A stretch of 64,000 nucleotides of DNA, taken from assembly GCA_964489125.1 (NCBI GenBank), contig CAZAXY010000005.1, positions 1-64,000 on the forward strand, written 5' to 3'. Below are positions 59,412 to 64,000 of the stretch, piece after piece. Both the position numbers and the translations under genes were made by a program. This stretch comes from GYS-P2D sp964489125 (lineage in GTDB: Bacteria; Bacteroidota; Bacteroidia; Chitinophagales; Saprospiraceae). The stretch's first letter is position 1, and each line of letters opens with the position of its first letter. A model generated the notes under the pieces. That model was not told where the DNA came from, searched no databases, and worked only from the letters and a program-made list of their open reading frames with translations.

Positions 59412-59419
59412 TAATTTTG
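59412..59419 (+). promoter_or_regulatory. -7 promoter box (TAATTTTG) immediately before mnmG
   Basis: TAATTTTG is a perfect TAnnTTTG match ending 6 bases before the ATG at 59425. Transcription would start at or within a few bases of the initiation codon, giving a leaderless or near-leaderless mRNA. No TTG -33 element at usual spacing was seen. Confidence 0.6.
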
Positions 59420-59424
59420 CATTC

Positions 59425-61290
59425 ATGTTTCCACATTATGATGTCATAGTAGTAGGTGGCGGGCACGCTGGATGCGAAGCAGCAGTGGCTGCTGCCAATA
59501 TGGGTTCTAAAGTCATGCTTGCCACCATGAATATGCAGACGATCGCACAGATGTCCTGTAATCCTGCCATGGGCGGTGTTGCCAAGGGCCAGATCGTCAG
59601 AGAGATCGATGCCCTCGGTGGATACTCAGGTATCGTGACAGATCATACCATGGTCCAGTTTAGGATGCTCAATAAGTCCAAGGGTCCAGCAATGTGGAGC
59701 CCAAGAGCACAGAGTGACCGAATGATGTTTGCCGCCAAGTGGCGTGAGCTACTTGAGGCTAATGAAAATATTGACTTTTGGCAGGAGATGGTTACTGGTC
59801 TAATTGTCAAGGATGGCAGATGCCAAGGGGTATATACAAGCATAGGCCTTGAGATACCTTCTTCTACGGTTGTCTTGACTAATGGCACATTTCTTAATGG
59901 GTTAATCCATATAGGTGAGAAACAACTTGGTGGCGGTCGTGCTGGTGAGCGGGCTGCTACAGGAATTACTGAACAGCTTGTAGACTTGGGTTTTGAGTCC
60001 GGGCGAATGAAGACTGGCACCCCTCCTAGAATAGATGGAAGGACCCTTGACTACAGCAAAATGGAAACACAAGCTGGTGATGAAGAGGTCTGCAAGTTTT
60101 CCTTTACCGATACTCCTGAGATAACCAAACAGCTCCCTTGTCATGTAACTTATACTTCATCTGAAGTTCATGAAACCCTCAAGGAGGGATTTGATCGATC
60201 GCCGATGTTCAATGGTAGGATCAGAGGATTAGGTCCGAGATATTGTCCATCAATAGAAGATAAAATCAACAGGTTTGCAGATCGTGATAGACACCAACTA
60301 TTCGTTGAGCCTGAGGGTTGGAACACCTGCGAGATCTATGTTAATGGCTTCTCCTCGTCTCTTCCTGAGGACGTGCAGTATAAGGCACTTAAGAAAGTGC
60401 CTGGGTTCGAGAACATGAAAATGTTCAGACCTGGCTACGCCATAGAGTATGATTTCTTTCCGCCCACACAACTTAAGCCCTCTCTCGAGACAAAGCCTGT
60501 TGCCAATCTCTTCTTCGCAGGGCAGATCAACGGAACAACAGGATATGAAGAAGCTGCTTGTCAGGGATTAATGGCGGGCATCAATGCACACCTTAAGAAT
60601 GCGGAAAAAGATCCATTCATCCTGAAACGCTCCGATGCGTATATCGGTGTATTAGTAGATGATCTGGTAAATAAGGGCACCAAGGAGCCTTATCGCATGT
60701 TCACTTCGCGTGCTGAATATCGCATATTGATCCGTCAGGATAATGCCGATCTCAGACTAACCCCAATCGCTCAATCTCTGGGTATGACGGGTCTTGAACA
60801 GCGCATGGAGCAAGTCGTTAAAAAACAGGAAGCTCTCAAGAGCATTGAGAAATACCTAAGTGCTACATCGATCACTCAAGATCAAGCAAATGGCTGGCTT
60901 AGCAATATTAACTCTGCACCTTTAAAACAGTCCGTCAAGCTGAAGTCTGTGTTAAGCAGACCTAAGGTGCACCTATCTGATTTAGTTAAAGTTCATGCTC
61001 CCTTGAATCAGTTCCTTACTGATATCCCCAAAGATTTTGTGGAGTCTGCTGAGGTAAATATTAAGTATGCGGGCTATCTTTCTAAAGAACAAGAGATGGT
61101 AGAGAAAATGAACAGACTTGAGAACCTCGTGCTAAAGGACGATTTCGATTATGATGGCATAAGCTCCCTGTCTGCAGAAGCACGGGAAAAGCTTTTAGAA
61201 ATAAAACCAAGAACTATCGGCCAAGCAAGTCGCATTAGCGGCGTATCGCCATCTGATATTTCTGTTTTACTAGTTCATGTGGGTAGGTAA
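59425..61290 (+). CDS. mnmG: tRNA uridine-5-carboxymethylaminomethyl modification enzyme MnmG (GidA)
   Basis: 621 residues, the usual MnmG length. The FAD-binding GxGxxG lies at VVGGGHAGCEAA near residue 10; MSCNPAMGG contains the conserved Cys (Cys45); a second conserved Cys is in RGLGPRYCPSIE; and the C-terminal MnmE-interaction part ends VSPSDISVLLVHVGR. With MnmE it installs cmnm5U at the wobble position of certain tRNAs. The promoter box almost touches the start codon. The next gene's reading frame overlaps its stop, but that gene's better start is 56 bases later. Confidence 0.98.
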   Translation: MFPHYDVIVVGGGHAGCEAAVAAANMGSKVMLATMNMQTIAQMSCNPAMGGVAKGQIVREIDALGGYSGIVTDHTMVQFRMLNKSKGPAMWSPRAQSDRMMFAAKWRELLEANENIDFWQEMVTGLIVKDGRCQGVYTSIGLEIPSSTVVLTNGTFLNGLIHIGEKQLGGGRAGERAATGITEQLVDLGFESGRMKTGTPPRIDGRTLDYSKMETQAGDEEVCKFSFTDTPEITKQLPCHVTYTSSEVHETLKEGFDRSPMFNGRIRGLGPRYCPSIEDKINRFADRDRHQLFVEPEGWNTCEIYVNGFSSSLPEDVQYKALKKVPGFENMKMFRPGYAIEYDFFPPTQLKPSLETKPVANLFFAGQINGTTGYEEAACQGLMAGINAHLKNAEKDPFILKRSDAYIGVLVDDLVNKGTKEPYRMFTSRAEYRILIRQDNADLRLTPIAQSLGMTGLEQRMEQVVKKQEALKSIEKYLSATSITQDQANGWLSNINSAPLKQSVKLKSVLSRPKVHLSDLVKVHAPLNQFLTDIPKDFVESAEVNIKYAGYLSKEQEMVEKMNRLENLVLKDDFDYDGISSLSAEAREKLLEIKPRTIGQASRISGVSPSDISVLLVHVGR

Positions 61291-61345
61291 TAAAGGAAAG
61301 TTGGCCAATATATATTGGGAAAAGATAGCTTGGCGTTATTCATAT

Positions 61346-62818
61346 ATGCGCCAAATCATCCTGATATTATTCAGCATGCTAACTGCAGAGGTCTGTAGCA
61401 GTCAGTATGGCCTTGAGGAATTCAACCGAGAAGTACGCTTCATAAATGAGTCTATACACGGCGCACTTGTCTTACACCGCATCTACGAGAGCTTCAATCA
61501 AAATATTAATAAATACGTAGACCTCCCAAGTTATGAGCTCAACAACTATGGCAATAAGGATCTTCCTCTAAATGTCTATGATGATCCTGAACAATGGTTT
61601 TATGACGAGTCTCCGAACAAATTATATCAGGAGATTCGTAAATACACTCATAATAATGGAAGCCCGCCAATAGTCCAAAATATTCATAATATCTCTCAAA
61701 AACTCAATGGAGATCGCTTTAGAATAGATGAGCTTTCTAACAGCCCCAATATCAATGAGCTCAGCGTTATAAAGGAACTCTATGATGGACTAGAAGGGGT
61801 AGTAGCTTACTTTGACAACCTGAGAGCTTCAGTGGAGTCATATGATCGACTGCTCGAACAGCTCCGATATGATAATGCCCTCAGTGAAAGTCAAAAAGTA
61901 GTGTATACGGCTGTGGCTGAAATTCACTTTGACATCAAAAAAATCATACGCAATCTAGGTAGAGATAACCAAAGTGCTGTAATCCGCAGTTTGTCCAAAA
62001 TAGAACAGGAAAAGAACTGGCTTAACATCAGCATTGAAGATCTCAAGTCACAAGCTGAAGCCAAAAGCTTAAGAAGTCTGGTCGGAAACATCAATAATAT
62101 CGTTGCGGAACTCTCGAACTATGTAAACAACCCTTCAGTACCAGAAGAATATGCTCTGTTTGGTAAAGGCTACTACTATCAAAATGTGGTCCTACTGACC
62201 TTGATGAATCGTTACGGCAATGGTTACGTCACAGAGTTCAATCAATTCTTGAAGCAATATAACTGGCCTGTACTCCATCTTACCGAAGAGCCTCATTATC
62301 TCAAGATCATCTATCCAGAGACTACGCCAAAAGAGTTATTGGAAAGCCCTTTAGAGGACATCACCACTCTGGAACAACTCCGCAGTGAGCCTCTTGATCC
62401 AATCCGAGCTAAACCTATAGATACATTCTATACGGATGGCAAGGAAAAAGAGCAAGCACAGCAGCTCGAAAGAGACATACCTGTCAATATCACTCATACA
62501 CACGTGATCTATGTAGATTCGCAGTTTTTTGACATACAGTTATATGATCATCTGATAAAGGATGGTGATATGGTCTCTATAAATGTCAATGGAGAGTGGG
62601 TTTATAATGATATCTCATTAGAAAAGGAAGCTAAAACTATTCAATTAGAAGTCTCACCAACTAAACGAAACTATATCATGGTCCAAGCAGTAAATGAGGG
62701 ATGGCGTCCACCTAATACTGTTGGAGTGCGATATATCAGCAATGGCAAAGTCGAAAATATCATTATCGCAAATGATCTGAATTCGGCAGAGCTTATAGAA
62801 ATAAAATACCGCCAATAG
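61346..62818 (+). CDS. Exported protein with coiled-coil middle and Bacteroidota C-terminal beta domain
   Basis: 491 residues from ATG 61346, which begins a signal peptide (~1-19); a longer reading from 61277 would overlap mnmG and bury the signal. The middle (~30-360) is largely helical with Glu/Lys-rich coiled coil (YDGLEGVVAYFDNLRASVES). The last ~110 residues (~381-491) form a beta domain with LIKDGDMVSINVNGEWV and EGWRPPNTVGVRYI. From memory this domain recurs at the C-terminus of diverse exported Bacteroidota proteins. Function is unknown. It may be co-transcribed with mnmG and the following partial gene. Confidence 0.72.
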   Translation: MRQIILILFSMLTAEVCSSQYGLEEFNREVRFINESIHGALVLHRIYESFNQNINKYVDLPSYELNNYGNKDLPLNVYDDPEQWFYDESPNKLYQEIRKYTHNNGSPPIVQNIHNISQKLNGDRFRIDELSNSPNINELSVIKELYDGLEGVVAYFDNLRASVESYDRLLEQLRYDNALSESQKVVYTAVAEIHFDIKKIIRNLGRDNQSAVIRSLSKIEQEKNWLNISIEDLKSQAEAKSLRSLVGNINNIVAELSNYVNNPSVPEEYALFGKGYYYQNVVLLTLMNRYGNGYVTEFNQFLKQYNWPVLHLTEEPHYLKIIYPETTPKELLESPLEDITTLEQLRSEPLDPIRAKPIDTFYTDGKEKEQAQQLERDIPVNITHTHVIYVDSQFFDIQLYDHLIKDGDMVSINVNGEWVYNDISLEKEAKTIQLEVSPTKRNYIMVQAVNEGWRPPNTVGVRYISNGKVENIIIANDLNSAELIEIKYRQ

Positions 62819-62851
62819 CATGACGAAACATAGAATCCTAAAGCTTCTTGT

Positions 62852-64000
62852 GTGAGGAGGGTTGGCAGAGTTTTCCTATTTCTATTTGTCGCTATTGCTG
62901 GTGCTTCAGGACAATCATATTTTGACTATAACAACGATATAAGTCAGGCTTATACCTACACCTTACAGCTCAAGATGGATAGTGCACAGCACATCTTAGA
63001 TAACCTTAAGATGAGCACTCCAGATAATCTGGCAACGTATCACATCGAAAACTATATTGACTTTTTTACTGTCTTCCTAGGTGAGGAGAAAGAAGATTTT
63101 GAGCACTTCGAAAAGCGTAAGACAGACCGCCTCAATGTAATCAAGCAGAAAGAGATAGACTCGCCCTTTTGGAGGCTATCGCAGGCAGAAATAACCTTGC
63201 AATACGCTCTAGTTCGCAGCAAGTTTGGCGAGTACCTCAGGGCAGGTTGGGACGTTAATAGAGCTAATAAGCTCCTTAAAAAGAATCAATCCATCTATCC
63301 CGATTTTAAACTCAACTACAAAAGCTTGTCTGTGATTCACTCGCTTATGGGCTCGCTCAAAGGAATCAAGCGAAGCTTAGTACAACTTTTTACCTCCATG
63401 GATGGAGACTACGCACAAGGCATTCGGGAAATCGAAGAGCTTTATCATGCAGCCGAGTCCGATCAATATATCTTCACTCATGAAATCACAGCCATCAGAG
63501 CTCTGATCAGCATGCATGTCGAAAAGAACTCAGAGTTGGCACATAACATCATCAATAATGAAGAAATCAAGGCCCTACAAAGTCCCACACTGGACTTTGT
63601 ACGATATTCTGTAAGCAAGAATTACGATCAATCCACTGATCAAAAAGATGAAATCCTGCGAAGAGCCATAGCAAATGGAGGCAATTTATCCTTTGACTAT
63701 CTATGGTTATTGCTAGGCACTGAATATCTACAACAAGGTGATACGCAAGCCGAGCAATACTTAAGGCAATTCATAGATAATTTTAATGGCAGACATTATA
63801 TCAAGGAAGCCTATCAGAAGATGGCATGGTATGAGCTCATCATGAATGATGATGTAACTGCTTATAAAAGTTGGATGGCAAAGCTCCTTCACGTAGGTAA
63901 TACTACTATTGGAGAGGATCAGCAGGCCCACCGTGATGCACAATCTGCAGTGATCCCTGACAAAGACTTGTTGCAAGCGAGATTATATTATGATGGCAGT
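62852..64000 (+). CDS. Exported TPR-like protein, 3'-truncated by window edge
   Basis: At least 383 residues, open to the last base of the window. The likely start is GTG at 62852, which opens a signal peptide (RVGRVFLFLFVAIAGASGQ); no ATG precedes it in frame. An ATG at 62820 in another frame stops after 11 codons. The mature part is helical with TPR-like pairs (YLWLLLGTEYLQQGDTQAEQY) and an N-terminal DYNNDISQAYTYTLQLKMDS segment, which I recall from exported Bacteroidota proteins of unknown function. The next domain lies outside the window. It starts 33 bases after the previous gene. Confidence 0.7.
   Translation, partial: MRRVGRVFLFLFVAIAGASGQSYFDYNNDISQAYTYTLQLKMDSAQHILDNLKMSTPDNLATYHIENYIDFFTVFLGEEKEDFEHFEKRKTDRLNVIKQKEIDSPFWRLSQAEITLQYALVRSKFGEYLRAGWDVNRANKLLKKNQSIYPDFKLNYKSLSVIHSLMGSLKGIKRSLVQLFTSMDGDYAQGIREIEELYHAAESDQYIFTHEITAIRALISMHVEKNSELAHNIINNEEIKALQSPTLDFVRYSVSKNYDQSTDQKDEILRRAIANGGNLSFDYLWLLLGTEYLQQGDTQAEQYLRQFIDNFNGRHYIKEAYQKMAWYELIMNDDVTAYKSWMAKLLHVGNTTIGEDQQAHRDAQSAVIPDKDLLQARLYYDGS

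Overview
The window reads as one contiguous piece of a chromosome from a Bacteroidota bacterium, probably near the Saprospiria/Chitinophagales lineages (placement inferred, not computed). The evidence: a gene for the type IX secretion protein PorQ, a large exported protein with a type-A T9SS C-terminal tail, a complete Na+-translocating NADH:quinone reductase operon, a DUF4271/hemD gene pair, DUF4837 and DUF6580 family proteins, and promoters that fit the Bacteroidota -7 consensus TAnnTTTG instead of a sigma-70 -10 box. The DNA is moderately AT-rich and densely coded. I saw no rRNA, tRNA, transposase, integrase or CRISPR array.

Layout. 1-6.3 kb: the 3' end of an outer-membrane beta-barrel gene, then a leftward run with an acyltransferase, ligA, a MoxR ATPase and a DUF4837 lipoprotein. 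6.3-9.4 kb: a rightward ECF sigma factor / membrane protein / Spy-like cassette and a TPR protein. 9.5-16.4 kb: a tight leftward operon (GH3-serine hydrolase fusion, FtsX-type permease, small conserved protein, two cyclophilin lipoproteins, polyphosphate glucokinase). 16.6-20.9 kb: three tandem exported amidohydrolase-fold proteins, of which only the middle one keeps the HxH metal site. 20.9-24.05 kb: an accessory patch with a decayed HATPase gene, an AAA/DUF4143 ATPase, a 32-bp tandem repeat and a pair of related hairpin repeats. 24.05-26.9 kb: the T9SS cargo protein.

27-32.6 kb is rich in lipid-active enzymes: a P450 divergent from a long-chain acyl-CoA synthetase, a 4HBT thioesterase and an alpha/beta hydrolase. 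32.6-39 kb is the nqrABCDEF operon, with an NqrA that carries an unusual hydrophobic N-terminal extension. 39-43.2 kb is a leftward operon (DUF4271, HemD, Nudix, START protein, sorbosone-dehydrogenase-like lipoprotein) with stop/start overlaps at the downstream junctions. 43.5-45.8 kb holds a two-component pair and a stand-alone LuxR-type HTH. 45.9-49.6 kb is a leftward set: E2 of 2-oxoglutarate dehydrogenase, a membrane protein and an amidohydrolase.

49.7-58.2 kb holds cell-envelope genes: a DUF3299-like protein, PorQ, a MORN-like lipoprotein, a PpiD/SurA-type foldase, an OmpA lipoprotein, an acyl-ACP thioesterase, an M15 peptidase and a conserved 483-residue unknown. 58.4-59.3 kb is a two-gene accessory cassette with a possible PD-(D/E)XK-like protein. 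The window closes with mnmG, whose promoter suggests a leaderless mRNA, and two exported proteins, the last cut by the window edge.

Most of the window is housekeeping and envelope biology. The best candidates for something undescribed are the overlapping gene pair at 58473-59278, the 20.9-24.05 kb accessory patch and the NqrA extension. I do not see a clear-cut novel multi-gene system.
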